Assembly: GCA_016719605.1 (NCBI GenBank)
Contig: JADJYW010000015.1
Location: 124,001-188,000, forward strand
Reading direction: 5' to 3'
DNA length: 64,000 nt
DNA from: Lewinellaceae bacterium
GTDB lineage: Bacteria; Bacteroidota; Bacteroidia; Chitinophagales; Saprospiraceae
Shown here: positions 34,960 to 43,076 of the stretch, in pieces
How the letters are laid out: each line of letters opens with the position of its first letter
How positions within the stretch are numbered: position 1 is the first letter of the stretch
Notes under the pieces: generated by a model
What the model saw: the letters and a program-made list of their open reading frames with translations, nothing else
What the model was told of the DNA's origin: nothing
Database searches by the model: none
Made by a program: the position numbers and the translations under genes

Positions 34960-35980
34960 ATGTATACAGAAAGACGCTACGGGTATTGGACGACCATTAA
35001 GTGGTCGAGCAAAGGATTTTTTCGGCCTGGCTACGGCCTTGATTGCGCTGGGGGTGTACGCCCTGATTGGCGTCGGGTGTTTTTTTGTGCCCTGGCAACC
35101 GGTGTTGTTGGTGGGTACCGCGCTGGCGTTTTACCTCGGTTTTAAAAACAATGCGTCGTATGACCGGCTTTGGGAGGCCCGCAAAATCTGGGGCGCCATG
35201 GTGAACGGTTCCCGGTCGTTTGCGGCATCGGTGCTGGGCTATGTGAGCAACCTGCACGCCGAAGAACGGCTGGACGACGCGGCGCTGCACGCGATCAAAC
35301 GCCGGCTTATTTTCCGCCACCTGGCCTGGCTGACCTGCCTGCGCTACCAGATGCGCACGCCCCGCGTGTGGGAGCACGTCGAAGAAGCGGAACATTTCAA
35401 CAACTTGTTTCCCGACCTGAAAACGCCGGAGCGCACAGAAGCGATAGACGACGTGCTGCGCCAATACCTGGCGGCGGACGAATTGGCCCAACTGGACGGC
35501 AAAAGCAACAAAGCCGTGCATCTGCTGATACTCCAAACGCTCGACCTCCAGCGGCTACGGCAGCAGGGATTGATAGACGACTTCCGGCATATTGATCTGC
35601 AAAAATTCGTGTCGGCTATGTACGACGAGCAGGGCAAAAGCGAACGTATCAAAAACTTCCCGTTCCCGCGCCAGTACGCCACCATACCCCTGTTGTTTAT
35701 CAAATTAGTTTCTGTGTTGCTCCCCTTCGCACTCATCCGGGAGTTCGATGCCATCGGGCCGCACCACGTCTGGCTGGCGTTGCCGTTCAATGCCATCGTG
35801 ACATGGGTGTTTATCCTGATGGAAATGATCGGCGACTACAGCGAAAACCCCTTTGAGGGCACCTACAACGATGTGCCGATTTCGGCGATCAGCCGCGGCA
35901 TCGAAATTGATTTGAAGGAAATGCTGGGCGAACAGGAAATCCCCGCTCCGCGTCAGCCGGTCAACGGCATGCTCCTGTAA
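34960..35980 (+). CDS. Bestrophin-like anion channel, one frameshift
   Basis: With one surplus base removed, this is a 339-residue bestrophin-family membrane protein. The N-terminus MYTERRYGYWTTIKWSSK is in one frame and continues as DFFGLATALIALGVYALIGV in another; removing one A from the AAA at 35011-35013 joins them as WSSKDFFGLA. The family signature GFKNNASYDRLWEARKIWGA follows, then a helical cytoplasmic region and a C-terminal block with FEGTYNDVPISAISRGIEID. Bacterial members are pentameric anion or cation channels. The start is supported by the promoter motif at 34918 and by the conserved MY opening. Confidence 0.85.
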
Positions 35981-35999
35981 CCCGCCCGCCACACCCGTT

Positions 36000-36314
36000 A
36001 TGATAAAACGTATCGTAAAAATGACCTTCCGACCCGATGGGCTGGACACTTTTGTGCAGGAGGTATTTGAGCAAAGCAAGGCACAAATCCGGGCTTTCCC
36101 GGGATGCCGGCACATGGAATTGCTGCAAAACACAGGCGCCCCGAATGTGCTGTTCACCTTCAGCGTTTGGGACGACGAAGCCGCACTGGACCGGTACCGG
36201 CAGTCGGAACTGTTCCAGGGCACCTGGGCCAAAACCAAAGCGCTGTTTGCAGAAAAAGCAACGGCATGGTCGGTGGTGGTACTGGATGAGCCGGGCTTAC
36301 CTCATAAAAAATGA
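36000..36314 (+). CDS. ABM-domain (antibiotic biosynthesis monooxygenase-like) protein
   Basis: A 104-residue single-domain protein with a ferredoxin-like fold pattern: strand MIKRIVKMTFRPDGLDTF, a helix, strand CRHMELLQNTGAPNVLFTFS, VWDDEAALDRYRQSELFQG and a last strand. Members are small dimeric enzymes or ligand-binding proteins, including heme-degrading ones. No specific catalytic residue can be assigned. It lies 19 bases after the bestrophin-like gene and three bases before the next start, so these three genes form a likely operon. Confidence 0.8.
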   Translation: MIKRIVKMTFRPDGLDTFVQEVFEQSKAQIRAFPGCRHMELLQNTGAPNVLFTFSVWDDEAALDRYRQSELFQGTWAKTKALFAEKATAWSVVVLDEPGLPHKK

Positions 36315-36317
36315 TTT

Positions 36318-37616
36318 ATGCGCAAAGCGATCTTTTTCATACTTGCCTTTTGTGCCGGCTTTGGCGCAAATGTAGCAGCCGTTGGCCTCCATGCCCCGCT
36401 GGATTCCGTCAACATGCCTAACGCCATGCATCCCCGGGATGGTTGTCGTACCGAACGCGCCTGCCCGGGGCATGGCTCCGCGCCGGTCTGGGGCTTTTTC
36501 GCCCACCGCCGCATCAACCGCCTCGCCGTACTGACCCTGCCGCCGGAGATGATGGTGTTTTTCAAACCGAATATTGACTGGATTTCCGACCATGCGACCG
36601 ACCCCGACATGCGGCGTTATGCCACACTCTGGGAAGGCCCGCGCCATTATATTGATCTGGACGAACACGGCGCGCCGCCCTTCGAGGGGTTGCCCCGCAC
36701 CTTTACGGAAGCCTTGCTGCAATACACCGACATCCGGGGCGAGACGACTGCAGGCGACACCGTGCTGCTCTTTGGCGGCGAACGCGCCCAACCGTACACG
36801 CCGGAGCCGTATTGGCGCGAGTACTTTGCCCGCTACGTCGTGCCGCTGTTCACCGACCCGGACAAGCTGCTGAACCCCGACACGCTTGTCGCGCTCCTGC
36901 GCCAAAATGGCCTGGAACCGCCCGCCCTGCGTTCGGCATTTTTTCAGGAAAGCCTTTCCGAACATGGTATCCTGCCCTGGCACCTGCAAAAAATGCAGCG
37001 CGACCTCACTAACGCTTTCCGCCGCCGCGACAGCAAACGCATTCTCCGCCTTTGTGCCGACATGGGCCATTACATCGGCGACGCCAATGTGCCCTTGCAT
37101 ACGACCAGCAACTACAACGGTCAGAAAACCGGCCAGACCGGTATTCACGGATTCTGGGAAAGCCGAATCCCGGAACTCTTCGCCGACGAACAGTACGATT
37201 ATTTTGTGGGCAAACCGGACTACATCGCCCAAACCCCGGACTACTTCTGGGATATGGTGCTGATCAGCAACACCATGGTGGACAGTGTGCTCGGCATCGA
37301 GCGGCAGATGCGCCTGACCTACCCCAAGGACCAGCAGATGTGTCCCGATATGCGCGGCAACGCCGTCGTTATTGCCCCGTGCCGCGACTTTGCGAATGCC
37401 TACCAAATCGCGCTCGACGGCATGGTGGAACGCCAGTTACGCGCGGCTATTCACGCTGTGGCCTGCTCCTGGTACACCGCCTGGGTGGACGCCGGGCAGC
37501 CCGACCTGTCGAATATGGATCAGCCCATTGCTACCGAAGAAGAACGCAAAGAAGAGGAGGCGCTGAAAAAAATGCACGGGGAGGGGAAGATTTTGGGCCG
37601 GACGGAGGAACATTAG
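36318..37616 (+). CDS. Secreted zinc phospholipase C / S1-P1 nuclease-like protein
   Basis: The 432-residue protein has a signal peptide (AIFFILAFCAGFGANVAA), then WGFFAHRRINRLAVLTLPPE. This resembles the WGxxAHxxI opening of the zinc-dependent phospholipase C/S1-P1 nuclease fold, where Trp and His bind the trinuclear zinc site. Further candidate ligands are in GPRHYIDLDEHG, MGHYIGDANVPLHTTSN and GIHGFWESRIPELF. The spacing and order match that fold. Whether it cleaves phospholipids or nucleic acids is not decidable from sequence. The C-terminus ends in a charged Glu/Lys stretch (EERKEEEALKKMHGEGK). It is third in a probable operon starting at 34960. Confidence 0.8.
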   Translation: MRKAIFFILAFCAGFGANVAAVGLHAPLDSVNMPNAMHPRDGCRTERACPGHGSAPVWGFFAHRRINRLAVLTLPPEMMVFFKPNIDWISDHATDPDMRRYATLWEGPRHYIDLDEHGAPPFEGLPRTFTEALLQYTDIRGETTAGDTVLLFGGERAQPYTPEPYWREYFARYVVPLFTDPDKLLNPDTLVALLRQNGLEPPALRSAFFQESLSEHGILPWHLQKMQRDLTNAFRRRDSKRILRLCADMGHYIGDANVPLHTTSNYNGQKTGQTGIHGFWESRIPELFADEQYDYFVGKPDYIAQTPDYFWDMVLISNTMVDSVLGIERQMRLTYPKDQQMCPDMRGNAVVIAPCRDFANAYQIALDGMVERQLRAAIHAVACSWYTAWVDAGQPDLSNMDQPIATEEERKEEEALKKMHGEGKILGRTEEH

Positions 37617-37619
37617 CAG

Positions 37620-37654
37620 TTTTGAGTTTTGAGTTTTGAGTTTTGAGTTTTGGG
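37620..37654 (+). repeat. 7-mer TTTTGAG repeat, trailer orientation
   Basis: Four TTTTGAG units and a variant (TTTTGGG) lie between the stop codons of the convergent genes at 37616 and 37658. This is the reverse of the leader orientation at 23504 and 49351. Confidence 0.85.
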
Positions 37655-37657
37655 TTG

Positions 37658-38926
37658 TTAGCGCAGCCGGGTATTCATGGTTGCGGACAGCATCAGTTGG
37701 TCGTAGCGTACACCGAAGGGGCGGTAGTAGACCAGGATTTGGTATTCATTGCCGGTTTCGTACCAGTTGCCTTCGAAGCCTTCTTCGTGCACGGCGCCTG
37801 TTTTTTGGTTCACCACGAGGTACTGGTAGTTGTAGTAGCCTTGCTTGAGGTAGGCTTCACAAATGTATGCCGATACGCTTTCGTCGTACTGCATTTTGAA
37901 CTCGGGCCGCAGTTGCCAGTCGGTCAGTTGGCCATAGATGTACACGTCCTCGTTGTCTAAAGGCTGGCTTTGTTTCAGGGAAAACAACACGGCGGCGTAG
38001 TCGCATTGATCCGGCCCCTGGTTCTGGTTGATATTTTCTATACTGTAGCGCCCGTTCAGGTCGCCGAGTTGGATGTAGGTGCGGCCGGCCCGGCTCTCGT
38101 CCATGTTGAGCGTGACCTCGTAGTAGTCCCGCAGCATACGGATATTGCGGACAAACTCGCCCCGATACTGGAAGGTGCGCATATCGAAGTAACGCCATTC
38201 CTTGCCCGCCGGGAACAAGATTTTGTCCTGATAATCGAACACCAGCTGCTCCTGCCGCACCACAAATGGCGGAATGGGGCCGAGCGCCGTGTCCCAGCGG
38301 CCATTTTGCAGGACATAAGCCTTCACCTCCCGCTCGGGATACTGCACCCGCATTCCCTTGGTACTTACGGTGAAATCAATTTCGTGGTGGGTATCCATTT
38401 TGTCCACGCGCACAGGCCGCACAAAGTTGGTGGCTACACTCCAGCGCCCTTCCACCACGAGGAAGCGCCGCACGAGTACCAGTTGTTTTTCGTAGGTATT
38501 GTCATAAATCTTGAGCAGGTAGTTGCCCGATTTGGTCCAGCGCATGTTGCTGTTTGGGAGGGGAAGGGTGTAGTGAACGTACTGCTGGAGGGTATTGAAG
38601 GAATTATTTGTAATCAATATCCGGTCTTCGGTGAACCCTTCAATGTACTCATTGTCGTCGAGGGCAGAGCGTTGCCAGTCGGCGTTGCAATGTTCGATGG
38701 TGTACAGGTAGTCGCGGATATCCGTGCCGAGGCGGTCGAACTGGAATATAAGCGAGCCGTTGGGCGCTTTCAGGTCCACCATTGGAAAGGTCGTTGGCGC
38801 GCCCCGCAGGTGCAATTGTACGGAGAGGATGTCCAGATCGTAGTTGCGTTCTTCGTTGCCGGGGTTGTCGGGCGATTGGGCAAGGAGCGCCAGGGGGAAC
38901 AGCAATGCAGGTAAAATTGCCTGCAT
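37658..38926 (-). CDS. Type IX secretion system Plug-family protein (DUF5103)
   Basis: The 422-residue product starts MQAILPALLFPLALLAQ, a clean signal peptide. The mature region (NYDLDILSVQLHLRGAPTTF near the start, DYLYTIEHCNADWQRSALDD, and the C-terminal LVVNQKTGAVHEEGFEGNWY) matches the two-domain DUF5103/T9SS Plug family. In Flavobacterium, Plug occupies the SprA translocon lumen from the periplasmic side. This fits the T9SS-type proteins encoded elsewhere in the window. Upstream in-frame ATGs at 39013 and 39034 exist, but they precede the signal peptide by 29 and 36 residues. No other T9SS component is present here. Confidence 0.85.
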   Translation of the reverse strand: MQAILPALLFPLALLAQSPDNPGNEERNYDLDILSVQLHLRGAPTTFPMVDLKAPNGSLIFQFDRLGTDIRDYLYTIEHCNADWQRSALDDNEYIEGFTEDRILITNNSFNTLQQYVHYTLPLPNSNMRWTKSGNYLLKIYDNTYEKQLVLVRRFLVVEGRWSVATNFVRPVRVDKMDTHHEIDFTVSTKGMRVQYPEREVKAYVLQNGRWDTALGPIPPFVVRQEQLVFDYQDKILFPAGKEWRYFDMRTFQYRGEFVRNIRMLRDYYEVTLNMDESRAGRTYIQLGDLNGRYSIENINQNQGPDQCDYAAVLFSLKQSQPLDNEDVYIYGQLTDWQLRPEFKMQYDESVSAYICEAYLKQGYYNYQYLVVNQKTGAVHEEGFEGNWYETGNEYQILVYYRPFGVRYDQLMLSATMNTRLR

Positions 38927-39047
38927 GCTGCGGATCAATTTGAAGCCGACGCGACCTCGACAAGGGTGGGTGGAGGACGGTTGTGCCTGCGTTATTTTTA
39001 TGTTTCTTTCCATAAAATTCCAGTTGAAAAACATACGCCCAAACGTC

Positions 39048-39716
39048 TTAAGCCTCCTGCCAATTGTCCGGCAATGGCGCCTCCAGGGTCAAGCGTTCGC
39101 CAGTTTTCGGGTGCTGGACGATGAGGCGGCAAGCGTGCAGTTTGACGGCATGCTCCAGCCAGGGTTGTCCGCCGTAGCGCGTATCGCCCAGTACCGGGCA
39201 GCCGATGTGCGCCAGTTGGGCGCGTATCTGGTGGAAACGTCCGGTTTTGGGAACGATCTCCACCCGGGCGCCGGTGGCGGTTTTTTCCAAAACCAGGTAC
39301 GCACATTCCGCCGGTTTGCTCCCGTCAAACGGCATATCGGATACAATGGCCGCTTTCCCGTCGGGCGATTTGGCGAGGTGGTGCTGCAACGTACCCGATG
39401 CTGCCGGCAACGTACCGACAACCTCCGCGATGTAGATTTTTTCGACCGTACGGTTTTCAAACTGATCCATCAGGTTGGTGAGTGCCGATTTGGTTTTGGA
39501 AAACAACAACACGCCACTGGAAGCGCGGTCGAGCCGGTGCACGGCCCGCAAATACGGCGCCCGCTGGAAGGCGCCAACGGCTTCCCGGCGCTGGTCGGAG
39601 GTGTATTCCTGCGCCCATTTTTCGGCGGAAGGGTGCAATGCTTTGCCGCTTTCGGAGGAGAGTCCGGCGGGTTTGTTGATGGCGAGCAGGGTGTCGTCTT
39701 CGTAAATTATTTGCAT
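39048..39716 (-). CDS. RluA-family pseudouridine synthase
   Basis: The 222-residue single-domain RNA pseudouridine synthase has the catalytic motif HRLDRASSGVLLFSKT (Asp about residue 63), the N-terminal DTLLAINKPAGLSSESG and the C-terminal GRFHQIRAQLAHIGCPVLGD motif. It lacks an S4 domain, as in short RluA/TruC-like members. It would isomerise a uridine in rRNA or tRNA; the target cannot be named. A TACCTTTA motif lies about 35 bases upstream inside the inverted-repeat element at 39732, so that element may supply its promoter. Confidence 0.92.
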   Translation of the reverse strand: MQIIYEDDTLLAINKPAGLSSESGKALHPSAEKWAQEYTSDQRREAVGAFQRAPYLRAVHRLDRASSGVLLFSKTKSALTNLMDQFENRTVEKIYIAEVVGTLPAASGTLQHHLAKSPDGKAAIVSDMPFDGSKPAECAYLVLEKTATGARVEIVPKTGRFHQIRAQLAHIGCPVLGDTRYGGQPWLEHAVKLHACRLIVQHPKTGERLTLEAPLPDNWQEA

Positions 39717-39731
39717 GAAGTGTGTGTTTTG

Positions 39732-39897
39732 CTTAAGGAACGGTGTCGGAATAAAGGTACAAATTTGGCGGCCTTGTTTTGCCGCTGTTTTCGTTGTTCG
39801 TCGGTTGTTTAGGCGGCACTAAACGCCCTCCTCTCGCCTCAACAGCAACAAAAACGGCTCCCCAAATTTGTACCTTTATTCCAACACCGTTCCTAAG
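39732..39897. mobile_element. MITE-like element with 36-37 bp inverted ends
   Basis: The left end 39732-39768 (CTTAAGGAACGGTGTCGGAA and on) and right end 39862-39897 are inverted copies with three differences. The interior is about 90 bp with no gene. It fills almost the whole gap between the RluA start and the HNH gene. Confidence 0.75.
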
Positions 39898-39912
39898 CGG
39901 GAATCTGCCGAT

Positions 39913-40329
39913 CTAATTTACAGGATACCGCCCCGCTTGAGCAAGCAACCTTCTTCGTATCACACGTTCCGAGGCATTCAGGTTCAATATTTTTGCAGTT
40001 GCCTCACCTATGTCTGTCTTGGGTATAATCTTGCCATCGGCCAAATCAAAATGATCTGACCACAAATCCTTTCTGGGGTTGAAAAAGCGAATAATTGTTT
40101 CGGAAGGCAGCAGTATAGTAGCGATATCACTGCCTTTGTTTGCATTACAAATCAAACAACTATAAGCAAGATTTTCTATCGCTGTGCTGCCTCCATGCTT
40201 GATGCTGATGATATGGTCAATTTGAGCGCCGACGATCAAATCGGCTTCGTGGAGCAGACAGTATTCACATCTAAAACCGGCGCGTTTTGCGACATCCAAG
40301 CGTATTTTTTCGGGAATGGAACGCCTCAT
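39913..40329 (-). CDS. HNH endonuclease family protein
   Basis: The 138-residue protein has the HNH core: the zinc pair CEYC (about residues 21-24), IDHIISIKHGG with the catalytic His, NLAYSCLICNANKG with the second Cys pair, and a final basic region. Such stand-alone small HNH proteins are nicking or cutting nucleases. The start overlaps the stop of the preceding 79-residue gene by four bases (ATGA), so the two are translationally coupled. Stop codon and C-terminus lie close to the inverted-repeat element at 39897. Confidence 0.85.
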   Translation of the reverse strand: MRRSIPEKIRLDVAKRAGFRCEYCLLHEADLIVGAQIDHIISIKHGGSTAIENLAYSCLICNANKGSDIATILLPSETIIRFFNPRKDLWSDHFDLADGKIIPKTDIGEATAKILNLNASERVIRRRLLAQAGRYPVN

Positions 40330-40565
40330 GCTACCTGAAGAAGAAGTTGGTGCGCTCTTGCTTTGGCTAAGCCAATAAGATTTTCCAGCCAGATGTAGTA
40401 GTCCAACTCACGTTCTTCTTCAGCGTTCAAAATTCCGCCACTTTTTTTCAAAACCAACTCCTGCACACGCTGTAGTGTTTTTTTCGAGGGTTGATATGCT
40501 ATGATCCGCTCTGGGTTAGCCATAGCGATCAAATCAATCATATCGTCGTAAGCAGCGATCTTCAT
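40326..40565 (-). CDS. Small helical partner protein of the HNH gene
   Basis: The ORF encodes 79 residues, mostly helical and charged (MKIAAYDDMIDLIAMANPER at the start, ILNAEEERELDYYIWLENLI near the end). It is directly upstream of the HNH gene with a four-base overlap and its own perfect -7 element at 40583. The pattern of a small acidic, helical protein coupled to a nuclease recurs in many bacteria. Its role is unknown; an antitoxin-like function is only a hypothesis. Confidence 0.7.
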   Translation of the reverse strand: MKIAAYDDMIDLIAMANPERIIAYQPSKKTLQRVQELVLKKSGGILNAEEERELDYYIWLENLIGLAKARAHQLLLQVA

Positions 40566-40582
40566 GCTCTTTGTATTTTTTG

Positions 40583-40590
40583 CAAATATA
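40583..40590 (-). promoter_or_regulatory. -7 element of the 79-aa/HNH pair
   Basis: TATATTTG on the minus strand, an exact match to TAnnTTTG, 17 bases before the ATG at 40565 and just downstream of the aldehyde dehydrogenase stop. Confidence 0.6.
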
Positions 40591-40600
40591 GCATTTCGGG

Positions 40601-42040
40601 TCACTCTCCCAGCGTCACATTTTTCACCTCTGTAAAAAACCGCATAGCCTCCCAGCCGCCTTCCCGGCCTACGCCGGACTGTTTCACGCCACCAAACGGC
40701 GTACGCAGGTCGCGCAACAGCCAGCAATTGACCCACACAATTCCGGCCTGCAATTCGGCGCTGAGTCGTTGCGTTCGGCGCAGGTTGTTGGTCCAGACCG
40801 TGGCGCTGAGTCCGTAGGGCGAGCCATTGGCCAAAGCCAGCGCCTCGTCGTCGGTATCGAATGGCTGGATCGTGACCACAGGGCCGAAAATTTCCTCCTG
40901 ATTGGTGCGGCAGTCCAGCGACAGTCCCTCGATGACCGTGGGTGCCAGATAGTACCCGCCGGCCAGTCGGCCCGGCAATTGCAGCGCATGACCGCCGCAG
41001 AGGATACGCCCACCCTCCTGTTTGGCCAACTCGATGTACGACAACACTTTGTCGAAATGCAATTTGGACACAACGGCGCCCAGCCGGCTGCCCGGGTCGG
41101 CGGGGTCGCCCACACGCATAGCCTGTACCTGCGCCACGAAATCGGTTTTGAACCGCTCGTACAGCGGGCGTTCCACATAAATGCGCGACCCGCACAGGCA
41201 AATCTGGCCCTGGTTGTTGAACGAAGAGGCCACGGTGGTTTGCAGCATTTTTTCGTAGTCGCAGTCGGCGAAGATGAGGTTGGGGTTTTTGCCGCCGAGT
41301 TCGAGGGATAGTTTTTTGAACATAGGCGCGGCGATACGCGCGATTTCGGCGCCGGCGCGGGTGCTGCCCGTAAACGAAACGGCTTTCACCAGCGGGTGCC
41401 GTACGATGGCTTCTCCGGCGCTCGGCCCCAGGCCGTGCACGATGTTGAGCACGCCGGGCGGCAGGCCGGCAGCGGTACAAATTTCGCCGAGCAGGTACGC
41501 CGAGTAGGGCGTTACTTCGGAGGGTTTGCCCACCACACAGTTGCCCGCCGCGAGTGCGGGCGCTATTTTCCAGGTAAATAAATACAGCGGGAGGTTCCAC
41601 GGCGAAATGCCGCCTACCACGCCGATCGGTTGGCGCAAGGTGTAGCTCAGGGCGCCGGGCATGGCATGACTTTCGGAGGCGAAATGCAGGAGCGCTGTGG
41701 CGAAAAACTTGAAATTGAGCGCCGCACGCGGGATATCCACCGTCCGGGCGGTAGTGATCGTTTTGCCGGAGTCCATGCTTTCCGCTTCGGCCAAGCGGTC
41801 GAGGTTGGTCAGAATACCGTCGCTGATGCCGCGCAGAATATCGTGCCGCTGCTCCAGCGGCATGGCGGCCCAGGCGGGAAATGCGGCGGCGGCGGCCTGC
41901 ACGGCGGTTTCCACGTCTTCGGGGCCGGAGTCGGGTATTTTTCCGTACACCTCGCCGGTGGCCGGAGCGATGTTGTCTATGTATTTCCCGCCAAGCGGGG
42001 GCGTAAACTGGCCGTTGATGTAGTTTTGGATGGTAAGCAT
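40601..42040 (-). CDS. NAD(P)-dependent aldehyde dehydrogenase (AMSDH/HMSDH-like)
   Basis: The 479-residue ALDH-superfamily enzyme has the general-base segment SLELGGKNPNLIF (Glu about residue 254) and the nucleophile Cys in NQGQICLCGSRIYVE (about 288). PEVIGVVGG-like PIGVVGGISPWNLPLYLFTW and the C-terminal PFGGVKQSGVGREGGWEAM are also present. The phrases fit the group that oxidises 2-aminomuconate or 2-hydroxymuconate semialdehyde in tryptophan/aromatic catabolism, though no neighbour supports that pathway. The start MLTIQNYINGQF at 42040 fits the family N-terminus; upstream codons are promoter. TACCTTCG lies 20 bases upstream. Confidence 0.9.
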   Translation of the reverse strand: MLTIQNYINGQFTPPLGGKYIDNIAPATGEVYGKIPDSGPEDVETAVQAAAAAFPAWAAMPLEQRHDILRGISDGILTNLDRLAEAESMDSGKTITTARTVDIPRAALNFKFFATALLHFASESHAMPGALSYTLRQPIGVVGGISPWNLPLYLFTWKIAPALAAGNCVVGKPSEVTPYSAYLLGEICTAAGLPPGVLNIVHGLGPSAGEAIVRHPLVKAVSFTGSTRAGAEIARIAAPMFKKLSLELGGKNPNLIFADCDYEKMLQTTVASSFNNQGQICLCGSRIYVERPLYERFKTDFVAQVQAMRVGDPADPGSRLGAVVSKLHFDKVLSYIELAKQEGGRILCGGHALQLPGRLAGGYYLAPTVIEGLSLDCRTNQEEIFGPVVTIQPFDTDDEALALANGSPYGLSATVWTNNLRRTQRLSAELQAGIVWVNCWLLRDLRTPFGGVKQSGVGREGGWEAMRFFTEVKNVTLGE

Positions 42041-42060
42041 GCGTGGTGGTATTTGAGGAG

Positions 42061-42068
42061 CGAAGGTA
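42061..42068 (-). promoter_or_regulatory. -7-like element of the aldehyde dehydrogenase
   Basis: TACCTTCG on the minus strand, one base from TAnnTTTG, 20 bases before the ATG. Confidence 0.45.
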
Positions 42069-42220
42069 GGGCTACGGCGACTCATTGGAGAAAATGGATA
42101 AATAGCCGGGCGCCGACATTACCGGAATTCTTTTTGCCACACACTCAAACAGGGCCAACACAGCAGGCACCAGCCTCGTTCTATCCCGGTCAATCCGGCA
42201 CATCCGGTATCGTTTTCCAT

Positions 42221-42454
42221 ACTACTGGACATTTTTGTTTTTCTGGTATCCAGAGGCTGTCTCAAAGCATGGCTTTGACGGGAATTGATTTTTTTCAGAC
42301 AGGATTTACAGGATTTACAGGATAAATGAGGCGACTCCGTCGCAGAAAATCCTGTAAATCCTTTTTATCCTGTCAAAAAATGAATTCGCCTGTCAACGGC
42401 GCAATACGGTACGGACTTATGAGACAGCCTCTCGTTCCAAAAATGTCCAGTAGT
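42221..42454. repeat. 17-bp perfect inverted repeat enclosing MITE copy 2
   Basis: The arms 42221-42237 and 42438-42454 are exact complements. Without the MITE the loop would be about 19 bases. It lies in the roughly 440-bp gap between the aldehyde dehydrogenase and the YHS gene, which otherwise holds nothing recognisable. Confidence 0.85.
42252..42432. mobile_element. MITE copy 2 (about 181 bp) in the loop of another palindrome
   Basis: The ends AGAGGCTGTCTCA and TGAGACAGCCTCT are exact 13-bp inverted repeats. The interior is the reverse complement of copy 1 at 32042-32219 with small changes. It is flanked outside by ACTACTGGACATTTTTG (42221-42237) and its perfect complement CAAAAATGTCCAGTAGT (42438-42454), so it interrupts the loop of a 17-bp palindrome unrelated to the one around copy 1. 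Confidence 0.88.
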
Positions 42455-42483
42455 GTGATCGTTTTCACACACCACTTTCAAAA

Positions 42484-42927
42484 ATGAAACTTATTCTCCT
42501 GTGCGCTTTGACGCTGCTTGTTCCTTGCGGCTTGTACGCCCAAACCACCACCAAAGCCGTTTACGCTACTAAAGCAGGCGCCATCAAAGGGTATGACCCG
42601 GTGGCTTATTTTAACCAAAACAAACCCGTCAAAGGGAAGGCAGACCTCACTTACGACTGGAATGGTGCAAGATGGCATTTTGCTTCTGCCGAAAACCGGG
42701 AGCTGTTCAAACAACATCCGGAGCAATATGCACCGCAATACGGAGGATGGTGCGCATACGGCTGGGCGCAGGGCTATCCGGCCAAAATCGAGCCGGAAGC
42801 CTGGAGTATTGTGGACGGCAAACTGTACCTGAACTACAACCTGTCCATTCAGGCCGATTGGAAAAAGAAGCAAGCGGAGTACATCAAAACCGCCGGCAAG
42901 AACTGGGCGGAGGCCCGCAAGATGTAG
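42484..42927 (+). CDS. Secreted YHS-domain protein
   Basis: The 147 residues begin with a signal peptide (MKLILLCALTLLVPCGLYA), then a YHS domain: AIKGYDPVAYFNQNKPVKGK, WHFASAENRELFKQHPEQYA and GGWCAYGWAQGY with a Cys. YHS domains are small metal-associated modules; the exported members are often found with copper or iron homeostasis genes, but none is adjacent here. The MITE and palindrome immediately upstream have probably reshaped its promoter region, where no consensus -7 element was seen. Confidence 0.88.
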   Translation: MKLILLCALTLLVPCGLYAQTTTKAVYATKAGAIKGYDPVAYFNQNKPVKGKADLTYDWNGARWHFASAENRELFKQHPEQYAPQYGGWCAYGWAQGYPAKIEPEAWSIVDGKLYLNYNLSIQADWKKKQAEYIKTAGKNWAEARKM

Positions 42928-43076
42928 CCGGTTTTTCGTTGTGCGGGCGCCTCCTCTTTGCTTTGGCCGGGCACACTGCCGGGAAAAAATGTTTTTTTGA
43001 GCCTTTTGACGATTAACGCTCGAATTGCCGGACAAACCTTTGGAACTTGCCGCCCGTTAAACGAAAAATCCCGGTT

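Noticed and set aside
38927..39034. Longer N-terminus for the Plug-family protein
   Set aside because: The extra residues precede a complete signal peptide and are polar; the ATG at 38926 gives a normal export signal.
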